From assembly GCA_002694745.1 (NCBI GenBank), contig NZMY01000002.1, positions 62,001-126,000 on the forward strand: a stretch of DNA of 64,000 nt, in the 5' to 3' direction. The position numbers and the translations under genes were made by a program. Below the pieces are notes generated by a model, which saw only the letters and a list, made by a program, of their open reading frames with translations, was not told where the DNA came from and did no database searches. Below are positions 35,855-45,172 of this stretch, piece after piece (the first letter of the stretch is position 1; every line of letters begins with the position of its first letter). Origin of the DNA: Croceicoccus sp. GTDB lineage: Bacteria; Pseudomonadota; Alphaproteobacteria; Sphingomonadales; Sphingomonadaceae.

Positions 35855-36637
35855 ATGATTAGGGAAAAAGAGACATTGGCAGAACGGGCAAGCTACCCGA
35901 GCCTCGCTGGCAAACGGGTAGTCGTCAGCGGCGGAGCGTCGGGGATCGGGGAAGGAATTGTCGAGGGGTTCGTGTCGCAGGGCGCGGCCGTGGTTTTCGT
36001 CGACGTGCAGAAGGCCGAAAGCGAGGCGCTGGTCGAGCGGCTTGCCAATGCCAAGGTTCCGCCGCGTTTTCATCATTGCGACATCACCGACATCGACGGC
36101 TATATGGGGAAGCTGAACGGCATCGTGGGCGATCTGGGCGGCTGCGACGTCCTGATCAACAATGCCGCCAGCGACGATCGTCATTCGCTTTCCGACGTCA
36201 CCTCGCAATATTGGGATGACCGCATGGCGGTGAACCTGAAGCATCAGTTCTTTGCCGCGCAGGCCGTCGTCCCCGCCATGAAGAAGGCCGGCGGCGGCAG
36301 CATCGTCAATCTCGGTTCGATCAGCTGGCATCTGGGGCTGCGCGACCTTACGCTCTACCAGACCGCAAAGGCCGCGATCGAAGGCATGACCCGCAGCCTT
36401 GCCCGGGAACTTGGCCGCGACGGCATCAGGGTCAACACGATCCTGCCCGGCAATGTGCAGACGCCCCGCCAGATGCGCTGGTACACGCCCGAAGGCGAAG
36501 CGGAGATCGTGGAGGCGCAGTGCCTCGACGGACGGATCCAGCCGTGCGACATCGCGGCCATGGCGATGTTCCTTGCCTCCGACGATGCCCGTTTCTGCAC
36601 CGCGCACAACTATTGGGTCGATGCCGGATGGAGATAA
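35855..36637 (+). CDS. xylB: D-xylose 1-dehydrogenase, SDR family
   Basis: A 260-residue SDR with S-G-G-A-S-G-I-G (NAD binding), N-N-A, the catalytic Ser in L-G-S-I-S-W and Y-Q-T-A-K. The sequence style and gene order match Caulobacter XylB, which oxidises D-xylose to xylono-lactone with NAD+. It starts 4 bases after xylX and overlaps xylC by 10 bases. Activity on L-arabinose is possible. Confidence 0.85.
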   Translation: MIREKETLAERASYPSLAGKRVVVSGGASGIGEGIVEGFVSQGAAVVFVDVQKAESEALVERLANAKVPPRFHHCDITDIDGYMGKLNGIVGDLGGCDVLINNAASDDRHSLSDVTSQYWDDRMAVNLKHQFFAAQAVVPAMKKAGGGSIVNLGSISWHLGLRDLTLYQTAKAAIEGMTRSLARELGRDGIRVNTILPGNVQTPRQMRWYTPEGEAEIVEAQCLDGRIQPCDIAAMAMFLASDDARFCTAHNYWVDAGWR

Positions 36638-37509
36638 AGGTCGACGTCAGGGCCGTCATCGATCCGCGCGCAAAGCTGGGCGAAGGCGTGTTGTGGGATG
36701 CACAGCGCGATCTGGTCTGGTTCGTCGACATCAAGCGTCACCGGCTGTGGCATTACGACCCGGCCAGCGGAAACAATGGCTTTGCACAGGCGCCTGACCA
36801 GATCGGCTGGGCCATCCCGGCAGAAGAAGGCCTGCTGCTGTGCGGTTTGAAAACCGGGCTGTTCACCTTCGATCCCGATAGCGAACAGTTCGAAAGACTG
36901 GTCGAGGTGCCGGGCGAACCGGCAAACAACCGGCTGAACGATGCGTGTACCGATCCCCGGGGCCGCGTATGGTTCGGATCGATGGACGATGCCGAGGGGC
37001 AGGGTTCGGGCCGTTTCTACGTGTTCGACCGCGGCGAGATCACGCCCGCCGGGCCTTCGGGCATCACGATCACCAATGGTCCCGCGGTCAATGCGCAGGG
37101 CGACCGGATCTATTTCACCGACACCGGCGGCCAGAAGATCATGGTCGCCGATCTGTCCAAGGACGGCCTTGGCGAAGCGCGGCCCTTTGCGGATACCGCC
37201 GCGCTGTTCCCCGATGCATTCCCGGACGGGCCGGTCGTCGATGCCGAGGATCACGTCTGGACGGGTCTTTACATGGGGGCGAAGGTCGCGCGTTTCTCAC
37301 CCGATGGCAGGCTGGTGGCGACGATCGACATGCCTGCGCGCGACATTACCAAGATGGCATTCGGGGGACGCGATCTTTCGACCGCCTATGTCACGACGGC
37401 CACGAAAAACATGACGGATGAGGATATGAAGCATTTTCCGCTGGCGGGAAGCCTGCTGGCTTTCGAGGCCCCGGTGAAAGGGTTCGAACAGGCACGGGCA
37501 AAGCTGTGA
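36628..37509 (+). CDS. xylC: Xylonolactonase, SMP-30/gluconolactonase family
   Basis: A 293-residue six-bladed propeller of the SMP-30 family. Metal ligands are expected in K-L-G-E-G-V-L-W (Glu), N-N-R-L-N-D (Asn) and F-P-D-G-P-V-V-D (Asp). It hydrolyses xylono-1,4-lactone to xylonate, the second Weimberg step. ATG 36628 lies within the end of xylB (10-base overlap), showing coupling. The last base of its stop is the first base of the next ATG. Confidence 0.87.
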   Translation: MEIKVDVRAVIDPRAKLGEGVLWDAQRDLVWFVDIKRHRLWHYDPASGNNGFAQAPDQIGWAIPAEEGLLLCGLKTGLFTFDPDSEQFERLVEVPGEPANNRLNDACTDPRGRVWFGSMDDAEGQGSGRFYVFDRGEITPAGPSGITITNGPAVNAQGDRIYFTDTGGQKIMVADLSKDGLGEARPFADTAALFPDAFPDGPVVDAEDHVWTGLYMGAKVARFSPDGRLVATIDMPARDITKMAFGGRDLSTAYVTTATKNMTDEDMKHFPLAGSLLAFEAPVKGFEQARAKL

Positions 37510-39419
37510 TGCGCCGCGCGATCGCCATTGCCGCGCTTTCTTCCTGCGCCGCCCTTCCCTTCGCCGCCAATGCTGCGCCCGTTCTCGGCCCGGCCTATGG
37601 CGATGGCATGGTCCTGCAGCGGGGCGAGCCGGTCACGATCGCGGGCAAGGCTGCTCCTGGCGCAGAGGTCAGAGGGACGTTTGGCGGAACGAACGCGCGA
37701 ACGACGGCTGCGGAGGATGGCGCATTCACCCTGACCTTCCCGGCGCGTTCGGCCAGCGTCGACGGCGTGGAACTGACGGTCAGCGGCCCTACCGGAACCG
37801 CGACCTTGAACGACCTGCTGATCGGCGATGTCTTTCTGTGTTCGGGACAGTCGAACATGGAACTGTCGGTCACGCGCGCCTTGAACACCTTCAACGAACT
37901 GCGTCAGGCCGGCGACGAAGCGATGCGCCTGCTGATGATCCCGCAAGCGACCGCCTCGACCGAGCAGGACTCCTTTGCCGCGCCGGTCGATTGGAAGGCT
38001 GCGGACAGCGACAGCGTCGCGGATTTTTCGGCTGCCTGCTATTTCATGGCGAAGCAGCTGCGCGAAGAACGGCCAGACGTGCCGGTCGGCCTTATCCATT
38101 CGAACTGGGGCGGCAGCGCCGCGCGCGCATGGTTCGATCCGCAGGGCGTGGAGGCGCGCTTTGGCAAGGACGCGGTCGCGCAGCTCATGCTCTACGACCG
38201 CGATCCGATGGCCGCCGCACAGAGTTTCGCGCCGCAATGGTATGACTGGTACCGCCAGAACGACACGAACCGCGAACCCTGGACCGATCCGGACATGCTG
38301 GAATGGACCGACGTGCCGCAAGTTTCCTTCTGGAACGAATGGAAGGGCACCGGGCTGGACACGGATCCGATCGCCAATGTCTGGCTGAGGCAGGATCTGA
38401 CGCTTTCCGCCGAACAGGCCGGACAGGACGGCACGCTTTCGATCGGGGCGATCGACGACCTCGACATGACGTGGGTCAACGGCCATCCGGTCGGCTATAC
38501 CTTCGGCTGGGGTGTCGAGCGGCACTATCGCATTCCGGCGGAATATCTGCGCGAGGGGAAGAACGAGATCCTCATCGCCGCAAACAATATGTGGGACATG
38601 GGCGGGTTTTTCGCCGGTCCGGACCGCCTTTTCTTCGAAACGGGCGGCGGTGCGACGATTCCGATGGGGAGCGGCTGGCGCTATTCGATTTCCGATATCG
38701 ACGGTGTGCCGCCGCGTGCGCCATGGGATGCCAATGCCGGCATGGGCGTGATGCACAATGCCATGATCGCACCACTTGGGCCGATGAGGCTGGCCAGCGT
38801 GGCCTGGTATCAGGGTGAAGCCGATGTCGGCCAGCCTGATTACGACGGCAAGCTGGACGTGCTTTTCAAGGGATGGCGCAAGCAGTTCGGCGATCAGGCG
38901 CGCATGATTGTCGTGCAGCTTGCCAATTACGGCGAGGAAGTGTCGCAGCCGACCGCTTCGGGATGGGCGCAGTTGCGGCAGGAGCAGCTCGATGCCGTGG
39001 CGGCGGACGGCAATGCCGCGCTGGTCACGGCGATCGACATTGGCGAGCCGAGCGATATCCACCCGGCTAATAAGAACGTACTGGGCAAGCGCCTTGCGAT
39101 GGCCGCAGAGCGTGCGCCCATGCCGATGCCGGTGGCCGCGACATTGGCGGGCGAGACGGTCACCGTCCGCTTTTCCGGTATCGAAGGCGGCCTTCGGGCC
39201 CATGGCGGGCCTTATGCGCTGGGCGTCGAACTATGCGGCGAAACGCAGGAAAGCTGCCGCTATGTGCTTCCGGCCCTGCAAGGCGATGCCATGCTGATCG
39301 CGGCGGACGGGCAGGCTGTGACGCGGGTGCGCCATGCATGGTCGGACGCGCCCATCGTCAATCTCTATGACGGTCGCGGTCTGCCAGTGCCGGGCTTTGA
39401 ACTCAAGGTCGAGCGTTAA
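37509..39419 (+). CDS. SGNH/SASA carbohydrate acetylesterase, secreted
   Basis: A 636-residue protein with a Sec signal peptide (cleavage near A-N-A-A). It belongs to the sialate O-acetylesterase-like (SASA) SGNH fold: G-Q-S-N-M-E (block I nucleophile Ser), N-W-G-G-S, Y-Q-G-E-A-D and a C-terminal D-I-H-P (catalytic Asp/His). A beta-sandwich insert (about 230-370) splits the catalytic domain, a layout I associate with hemicellulose acetylesterases (CE20-type). The gene is coupled to xylC, so acetylated xylan is a likelier substrate than sialate. Family number is uncertain. Confidence 0.8.
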   Translation: MRRAIAIAALSSCAALPFAANAAPVLGPAYGDGMVLQRGEPVTIAGKAAPGAEVRGTFGGTNARTTAAEDGAFTLTFPARSASVDGVELTVSGPTGTATLNDLLIGDVFLCSGQSNMELSVTRALNTFNELRQAGDEAMRLLMIPQATASTEQDSFAAPVDWKAADSDSVADFSAACYFMAKQLREERPDVPVGLIHSNWGGSAARAWFDPQGVEARFGKDAVAQLMLYDRDPMAAAQSFAPQWYDWYRQNDTNREPWTDPDMLEWTDVPQVSFWNEWKGTGLDTDPIANVWLRQDLTLSAEQAGQDGTLSIGAIDDLDMTWVNGHPVGYTFGWGVERHYRIPAEYLREGKNEILIAANNMWDMGGFFAGPDRLFFETGGGATIPMGSGWRYSISDIDGVPPRAPWDANAGMGVMHNAMIAPLGPMRLASVAWYQGEADVGQPDYDGKLDVLFKGWRKQFGDQARMIVVQLANYGEEVSQPTASGWAQLRQEQLDAVAADGNAALVTAIDIGEPSDIHPANKNVLGKRLAMAAERAPMPMPVAATLAGETVTVRFSGIEGGLRAHGGPYALGVELCGETQESCRYVLPALQGDAMLIAADGQAVTRVRHAWSDAPIVNLYDGRGLPVPGFELKVER

Positions 39420-39449
39420 TCGCCGCCGCCTGACGGTACACGCCAGCCC

Positions 39450-40559
39450 TTAGCGATCGCTCAGCAGAGAGTTCGCCGACCCGCGCGCAAGGCTTGGCGC
39501 GGCGTCGGACTCGCGGCGCACCAGCGTATAGGGCAGGATCTTCTGCTGCGGCTTGGCCCTGCCGTCGGTGCGTTTCGACCGGATGATCCGCGCGATGGCG
39601 GTCACGGCCCAGGCCGTCATCTCGCGAATGGGCTGGCGGATCGTGGTCAGTTCGGGCCAGATCGTGCTGGCCATGGCCGTGTCGTCGAAACCGCATACGG
39701 TGATGTCGTTGGGCACGTCGAGATGCTTGCGATGCGCGACGGCGACCGTTGCGGCGGCCATGTCGTCGTTGGAAGCGAAGATGGCGGTCGGCTGCGGATG
39801 GACGGACAGCAATCTCTCCGCCCCGGCCATACCCGAACGATAGGTAAAGCGGCCCTGCACGATCAGCTCTTCATCCGGTGTCAGGCCAGCGTCGAGCATG
39901 GCTGCGCGGAAACCGTTGAGCCTGCGGCCGCTGGCGATCTGTTCCGGGTTTCCGATGATAAAGCCGACCCGCTCGTGCCCCAGGTCGATGATATGCTTGG
40001 TCATGTCATAGGCGGCCTGGAATTCGTCGATCATGACGGCGCCGTGCAACCCCTCTGCCTTGCCCGGGCCCACCGCGATCGAAACCGCATCCAGTTCGCG
40101 GGCGAGATCGAGCACTTTCTGGTCGTCGCAAAGCGGCGACGGCAGGATGAAGCCGTCGATGCCTTCCTTCGCCAGCTTGCCCATGATCGACAGGGCTTCC
40201 TCGGCGCTCTCGCACCTTTGCACTTCCAGATGGATGTCGTTGCGGCTCGCTTCTTCCAGCGCGCCCATCAGGAACTCGCTGAGATAGGACGCCGACGGGT
40301 TGTCGAACATCAGCGCGATACGCAACTGCTCGCCCCCGGCGAGGCTGCGGGCAGCCCGGTTCGGCGCATAGTTCAGCTTGCGGATCGCCTCGAGCACCAG
40401 TTCGCGCGTCTGTTCGCGGACATTCGCCTCGCCGTTGATCACGCGGCTGACCGTCATGGGCGAACAGCCCGCCTCGCGCGCTACGTCGCCGATGGTGGGC
40501 GCGGAATTACCCCGACGTGCGGCGCGCCTGCGCGGAAGCTTCGTGTCACTGTCCTGCAT
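39450..40559 (-). CDS. xylR: LacI-family transcriptional repressor, XylR-like
   Basis: A 369-residue regulator. The N-terminal helix-turn-helix is T-I-G-D-V-A-R-E-A-G-C-S-P-M-T-V-S-R-V-I-N-G (from about residue 20), followed by the hinge L-N-Y-A-P-N-R-A-A-R-S-L and a periplasmic-binding-protein-like sugar domain. Among several starts, ATG 40559 is chosen for AAGG eight bases upstream; ATG 40565 and TTG 40601 are also in frame. It lies 48 bases after the GH67 stop on the same strand, so it is probably co-transcribed and autoregulated. It is the only LacI gene here and the natural reader of the TGGTAGCGCTAACA sites. Confidence 0.88.
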   Translation of the reverse strand: MQDSDTKLPRRRAARRGNSAPTIGDVAREAGCSPMTVSRVINGEANVREQTRELVLEAIRKLNYAPNRAARSLAGGEQLRIALMFDNPSASYLSEFLMGALEEASRNDIHLEVQRCESAEEALSIMGKLAKEGIDGFILPSPLCDDQKVLDLARELDAVSIAVGPGKAEGLHGAVMIDEFQAAYDMTKHIIDLGHERVGFIIGNPEQIASGRRLNGFRAAMLDAGLTPDEELIVQGRFTYRSGMAGAERLLSVHPQPTAIFASNDDMAAATVAVAHRKHLDVPNDITVCGFDDTAMASTIWPELTTIRQPIREMTAWAVTAIARIIRSKRTDGRAKPQQKILPYTLVRRESDAAPSLARGSANSLLSDR

Positions 40560-40607
40560 CTTCATCGCCTTGACATAGACCCGCTTCAGCTTTTCCGGCA
40601 AGCACGC

Positions 40608-42680
40608 TCATTCACCCGGAGCCTCGGGAAATTCGAGGGCCCGATATTCGTCCAGCGTCATGGCGGGCGCCGCACTACCGGCCGGAAGGGCCAGGCCGTT
40701 CAGATCCTGCCAATAGGCCAGCGATGCATCCCGCCACCATTGCGCCTCTTCCTGCTGAATTTCCAGCATGTCGGAAACGGCCTTGAAACGCTGCCGGTCG
40801 ACGAATGGCGCAAGCGTCCGCCATGTCGCGCGCATATCCGACACGGTTGCCACGCCGCGGTCATAGCGCGCGGCCAGTTCCTGCCACAGCGTGCGGCCCG
40901 ACTGCACCCGAAAATCCCACGGCACATGGTGGAACCACAGCAGGTAATCCTGATCCATGGTGCGGGGATCGGACCAGCCAGATGCGACAGAGGGCGCGTA
41001 TTGCGCCAGCGCATCGGTCCCGGCGGCGGTGCGGTCAAAGCCGATGCCCCGCGCATCCGCCTTGTGATAATAGCATGGGTTCCATTCAGGCCGTGCCAGA
41101 TCACAGACCCACGGCGCGGGACCATAATGGTGTCCCGTACCCATCAGATGGGCAAGGCCCAGCGGCGTCATGTAATCGACGACGGCCTGCCGGCTTTCCA
41201 TCATCATCGGCACGACCGCCTGCAGAAACGCGGGATCGCGGCTGAAGGTCAGCGCCGCCCATTCGCGGGCGATGCCGTCCGCCGTCAGCGCCGGATCCCA
41301 TGCAAGCCTGCCGAACGCATACCAGTTCGCCTGATCGAAATCCGATCCGGTCCAGTTGCGATCCGACCCGGTATTGGCGACGCCCGCCATGCCGGCAGGC
41401 GCGATGATATCGGCAACGTCCCCGCCCCGCCCCGTTTCGGCATCCAGCACTTCGGTCCACATCGGGGCCAGAAACGCCAGATGGCTCGCAAAGCCGAGAT
41501 ATTCCTTGGTCAGCTGCGCTTCCAGCATCAGCCTGGTATTCGGCATTGCGCCGAACATCGGGTGAAACGGCTCGCGCGGCTGGAAATCGATGGGGCCGTT
41601 CTTGACCTGCACGATCACATTATCCGCGAACTGGCCGTCCAGCGGAACGAACTCCTCATAGGCCTGCTTGGCGCGGTCGGTCTCGTCCTCGGCGGAATAG
41701 ACGAAGGCGCGCCAGATGATCGTTCCGCGCCCGCCCACCGCGTCCGCCAGCATGTTGGCGCCGTCGGCGTGGGTGCGGCCGTAATCCTGCGGGCCGGGCT
41801 GGCCCTCCGAATTGGCCTTTACAAGGAATCCGCCGAAATCGGGAATGGCGGCATAGATCTCATCCGCCTTGGCCTTCCACCATGCCCTTACCTGCGGGTC
41901 CAGCGGATCGGCCGTGTCCAGCCCCCCGACATCGCGCGGCGCGCTGAACCGCGCGGAGATATAGATCCGGATGCCATAGGGCCGCCACGCATCGGCCAGC
42001 GCGGCAAGCTTGGGAAGGTAGCGCGGCGTCAGAAACAGCGGGCTGGCGTTGACATTGTTCACCACCGTGCCGTTGATGCCCAGCGATGCGTTCGCGCGCG
42101 CATAATCTATCATGCGCGTATCGACGCGCCGGGGCAGATGCCACCAGTCGAAGATGGAACGTCCGGCATAGCCGCGCTCCACGCTGCCGTCGGGATTGTC
42201 CCAATGGTTGAGCATGCGCAGATCCATCGCCGGTGCCTCGTCCAGCGCGATCTGATCGGGCGCCCTGCCCAGCGACAATTCGCGAAGCAGCGCGAAACTG
42301 CCATAGAGACATCCGACAGGTTCGTCGGCGACGATGCGGATTTCCGCGCTGCTGCCGGTAACGCGGAACCGGCCGGAGGGATCGGCATTGGGCGCGCCGC
42401 AATCGAGCGTGATCCGCCCGCCGCTACCCGTGCCGAGCGGACGGCCCAGCAGCGAGGACAGGCCCGCCTCCAGCTCGTCCAACGCGACATCGACGGTTTC
42501 GCCGCGCGTCGAAGGAGTAGCAATTACGGGATTGAATGCATTCAACTTTTCGGCGGCGGCACCCTCCAGCTGCGGGTAGCGCAGCCACAGATCATAGCCG
42601 TCTTCGCCATGCGCGACGGGCGACAGCGAAATCGCGCCAAGGGCCGCCAGCAGCGCCGCGGCCAGCCGGTTGACAAGCAT
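40608..42680 (-). CDS. aguA: GH67 alpha-glucuronidase, secreted
   Basis: A 690-residue GH67 enzyme that removes (4-O-methyl)glucuronic acid from the non-reducing end of aldouronic acids made by xylanases. It has a Sec signal peptide, an N-terminal domain (about 30-140), the TIM barrel and a helical C-terminal domain. F-L-V-K-A-N-S-E-G-Q-P-G-P and Y-G-R-T-H-A-D-G-A-N-M-L are signature blocks of the active site. ATG 42680 follows GGGAGA closely. Upstream, the shared operator separates it from the divergent GH3 gene. The repressor gene follows downstream. Confidence 0.92.
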   Translation of the reverse strand: MLVNRLAAALLAALGAISLSPVAHGEDGYDLWLRYPQLEGAAAEKLNAFNPVIATPSTRGETVDVALDELEAGLSSLLGRPLGTGSGGRITLDCGAPNADPSGRFRVTGSSAEIRIVADEPVGCLYGSFALLRELSLGRAPDQIALDEAPAMDLRMLNHWDNPDGSVERGYAGRSIFDWWHLPRRVDTRMIDYARANASLGINGTVVNNVNASPLFLTPRYLPKLAALADAWRPYGIRIYISARFSAPRDVGGLDTADPLDPQVRAWWKAKADEIYAAIPDFGGFLVKANSEGQPGPQDYGRTHADGANMLADAVGGRGTIIWRAFVYSAEDETDRAKQAYEEFVPLDGQFADNVIVQVKNGPIDFQPREPFHPMFGAMPNTRLMLEAQLTKEYLGFASHLAFLAPMWTEVLDAETGRGGDVADIIAPAGMAGVANTGSDRNWTGSDFDQANWYAFGRLAWDPALTADGIAREWAALTFSRDPAFLQAVVPMMMESRQAVVDYMTPLGLAHLMGTGHHYGPAPWVCDLARPEWNPCYYHKADARGIGFDRTAAGTDALAQYAPSVASGWSDPRTMDQDYLLWFHHVPWDFRVQSGRTLWQELAARYDRGVATVSDMRATWRTLAPFVDRQRFKAVSDMLEIQQEEAQWWRDASLAYWQDLNGLALPAGSAAPAMTLDEYRALEFPEAPGE

Positions 42681-42708
42681 GTTCTCTCCCATCATGGTAG
42701 CGCTAACA
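42670..42708 (+). promoter_or_regulatory. Promoter and XylR-type operator of the GH3-GH3-GH10 operon, shared with aguA
   Basis: -35 TTGACA (42670-42675), 17 bases, -10 CATGGT (42693-42698), operator TGGTAGCGCTAACA (42695-42708). From memory this 14-mer equals the xyl-box described for XylR of Xanthomonas campestris. On the minus strand a TTGACA (42734-42729 region) and the operator could serve aguA, but its -10 box is unclear. Confidence 0.8.
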
Positions 42709-42754
42709 CAAAGATCCGCGCTGTCAAGCCGCGGCGTTCGGGAGAGTATTTTCG

Positions 42755-45172
42755 ATGTTGAACAGCCTGCGTGCCGCCCTGATCGCCGGCGCGGCGCTTG
42801 CCGCGTTCTCGGCTGTCGGCGCGCCGATCGCATCAGCCCAATCGCAGGACCTGACCAAGTCGCAGGACATCGCGCGGCCCGTTGCCGACGCGCCCTATTG
42901 GGACGCATCGCTTCCCGTCGAACGCCGCGTCGCCGACCTGATGGCGCGGATGACGGTCGAGGAAAAGCTGGCGCAGATGATCAGCCTCTGGACGACGAAG
43001 GCCCATGTACAGAGCGATGGCGACAGCTTCGATCCCGCGAAGGCCAGCGCACTCTATCCCGACGGCATCGGTTTCTTCACGCGCCCGTCCGACCGGGCGG
43101 GTCCGGGCAGCCCCCGCATCAACCCGCCGCGCTCGATCGAGGAAAGCGTGGGATATGCCAATGCCGTGCAGCGCTGGGCGCGCGAGAATACGCGGCTTGG
43201 CATACCGGTCCTGATGCACGAGGAATCGCTGCACGGTTTTGCCGCGCGGGATGCGACCAGCTTTCCGCAGTCGATCGGGCTGGCATCGACGTGGGATCCC
43301 GATCTGGTGCGCGAGGTCAACGACCACATCGCTTCGGAAGTTCGCGCACGCGGAGTGCACCAGGTGCTGCCCCCCGTGGTCGATGTCGCCCGCGATCCGC
43401 GCTGGGGCCGGATCGAGGAGACCTTTGGCGAGGATCCCTATCTCGTCAGCGAAATGGGCGTCGCCGCGGTCGAGGGCCTGCAGGGCACCGGCACGAACCC
43501 CAAGCTGGGCGAAGGACAGGTGCTGGCCACGCTCAAGCACATGACGGGCCATGGACAGCCCGAAAGCGGCACCAATACCGGCCCGGCGCAGATCTCGGAA
43601 CGGACCTTGCGCGAGATGTTCTTTCCGCCCTTCAAGGAGGTCGTGGACCGCACCGCCATCGACGTGGTTATGGCCAGCTATAACGAGATCGACGGCATCC
43701 CCAGCCATTCGAGCCGCTGGCTGCTACATGACATCCTGCGCGGCGAATGGGGCTATGACGGGGCGGTGGTGTCGGACTATTTCGCGATCGAGGAACTGGT
43801 CTCGCGCCACAGGATCGCCAGCGACGTGCCCGCCGCGGCGAAGCTGGCGCTCGACGCGGGCGTCGATGTCGATTTTCCCGACGGCGTATCCTATCGCAAT
43901 CTGGGCGACCTGCTCGATCAGGGGCTTATCACGCAGCAGCAGATCGATACGGCGGTCGCGCGCATCCTGACGATGAAATTCAATGCAGGTCTGTTCGAGG
44001 ACCCCTTTGTCAGCGACATGGCCCCTGCCCTCGCCTCCAACGGTCCGGAAGGGGTGGCTCTGGCCCGAAAGGCGGCCGGGAAGTCGCTTATTCTGCTAAA
44101 GAATGATGGCATATTGCCGCTCGCCATGCCCGAGGGCGAAAGGCCCGTGATCGCGGTGATCGGTCCCAATGCCGATGTGGCGCGTCTGGGCGGTTACTAT
44201 GGCATTCCGCGAAAGACCGTCAGCCCGCTCGAAGGCATTCGCGCGCTGGTGGGCGACAGGGCCGAGATCGTTCATGCGCCCGGCGTCAGGATCACGCTGA
44301 ACGACGACTGGTGGGAGGATGAGGTCCAGCTTGCCGACCCGCAGGACAACCGGGCGCTGATCGCACAGGCGGTCGAGGCGGCAAAAGACGCCGACACGAT
44401 CCTGCTGTTCGTCGGCGACACCGAACAGACGAGCCGCGAGGCATGGGCCGACGCGCATCTGGGCGACCGGACCAGCCTCGACCTTGTCGGTGAGCAGAAC
44501 GCATTGTTCGAGGCGCTGAAGGCTCTGGGCAAGCCCATCGTCGCCGTGCTCGTCAATGGCAGGCCGCCCAGCTATCCGGCGCTTGCCGAAGGGGCCGATG
44601 CCATCGTCGAGACGTGGTACGCGGGCGAACAGCAGGGCAATGCGATCGCCGATGCGCTGTTCGGGCGCATCAATCCGGGCGGCAAGCTGCCCGTCACCGT
44701 GGCCCGCGATGTCGGGCAGGTGCCCAACTTCTACAATTACAAGCCTAGCGCGCGGCGGGGCTATCTGTTCAGCGACGTGACCCCGCTTTATCCATTCGGC
44801 TTCGGACTTTCCTATACGGATTTCGCGTTTGGCACGCCGCAAGTGTCGGCTTCCAGCATCCGTGCCGGACAGGGCGTCACCGTACGCGTTCCGGTGCGCA
44901 ACATTGGCGCCATTGCCGGCGACGAGGTGGTGCAGGTCTATCTGCGCGACAATGTCAGCTCGGTCACGCGCCCGGTCAAGGAACTGGCCGGTTTCCGCCG
45001 CGTGACGCTGCAACCGGGCGAGGAGGTCAATGTCGACATCCCCATCCGCGCCGATGCCTTTGCCCTCTGGAACCGCGATATGAAGCGCGTGGTCGAACCG
45101 GGTGATTTCACGATCATGGTGGGCCCGAACTCCAGCGAGCTTCAGGACGTCACGCTAGAGGTGGTGCCATGA
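42755..45172 (+). CDS. GH3 beta-xylosidase/beta-glucosidase, Sec-exported
   Basis: An 805-residue GH3 enzyme with a Sec signal peptide (cleavage A-S-A/Q). It contains the (alpha/beta)8 domain with K-H-M-T-G-H-G-Q-P and nucleophile Asp in A-V-V-S-D-Y-F, the alpha/beta sandwich domain, and a C-terminal fibronectin III-like domain (P-V-R-N-I-G-A-I-A-G-D-E-V-V). It is clearly paralogous to the next gene along its whole length. In a xylan locus exo-beta-xylosidase is the likely activity. First gene of a three-gene operon; its stop overlaps the next start by four bases. Confidence 0.88.
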   Translation: MLNSLRAALIAGAALAAFSAVGAPIASAQSQDLTKSQDIARPVADAPYWDASLPVERRVADLMARMTVEEKLAQMISLWTTKAHVQSDGDSFDPAKASALYPDGIGFFTRPSDRAGPGSPRINPPRSIEESVGYANAVQRWARENTRLGIPVLMHEESLHGFAARDATSFPQSIGLASTWDPDLVREVNDHIASEVRARGVHQVLPPVVDVARDPRWGRIEETFGEDPYLVSEMGVAAVEGLQGTGTNPKLGEGQVLATLKHMTGHGQPESGTNTGPAQISERTLREMFFPPFKEVVDRTAIDVVMASYNEIDGIPSHSSRWLLHDILRGEWGYDGAVVSDYFAIEELVSRHRIASDVPAAAKLALDAGVDVDFPDGVSYRNLGDLLDQGLITQQQIDTAVARILTMKFNAGLFEDPFVSDMAPALASNGPEGVALARKAAGKSLILLKNDGILPLAMPEGERPVIAVIGPNADVARLGGYYGIPRKTVSPLEGIRALVGDRAEIVHAPGVRITLNDDWWEDEVQLADPQDNRALIAQAVEAAKDADTILLFVGDTEQTSREAWADAHLGDRTSLDLVGEQNALFEALKALGKPIVAVLVNGRPPSYPALAEGADAIVETWYAGEQQGNAIADALFGRINPGGKLPVTVARDVGQVPNFYNYKPSARRGYLFSDVTPLYPFGFGLSYTDFAFGTPQVSASSIRAGQGVTVRVPVRNIGAIAGDEVVQVYLRDNVSSVTRPVKELAGFRRVTLQPGEEVNVDIPIRADAFALWNRDMKRVVEPGDFTIMVGPNSSELQDVTLEVVP

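Noticed and set aside
39723-42761. 1012-codon plus-strand frame opposite the regulator and aguA.
   Set aside because: It spans two well-defined genes and their operator; the translation is Arg/His-rich with no motif.
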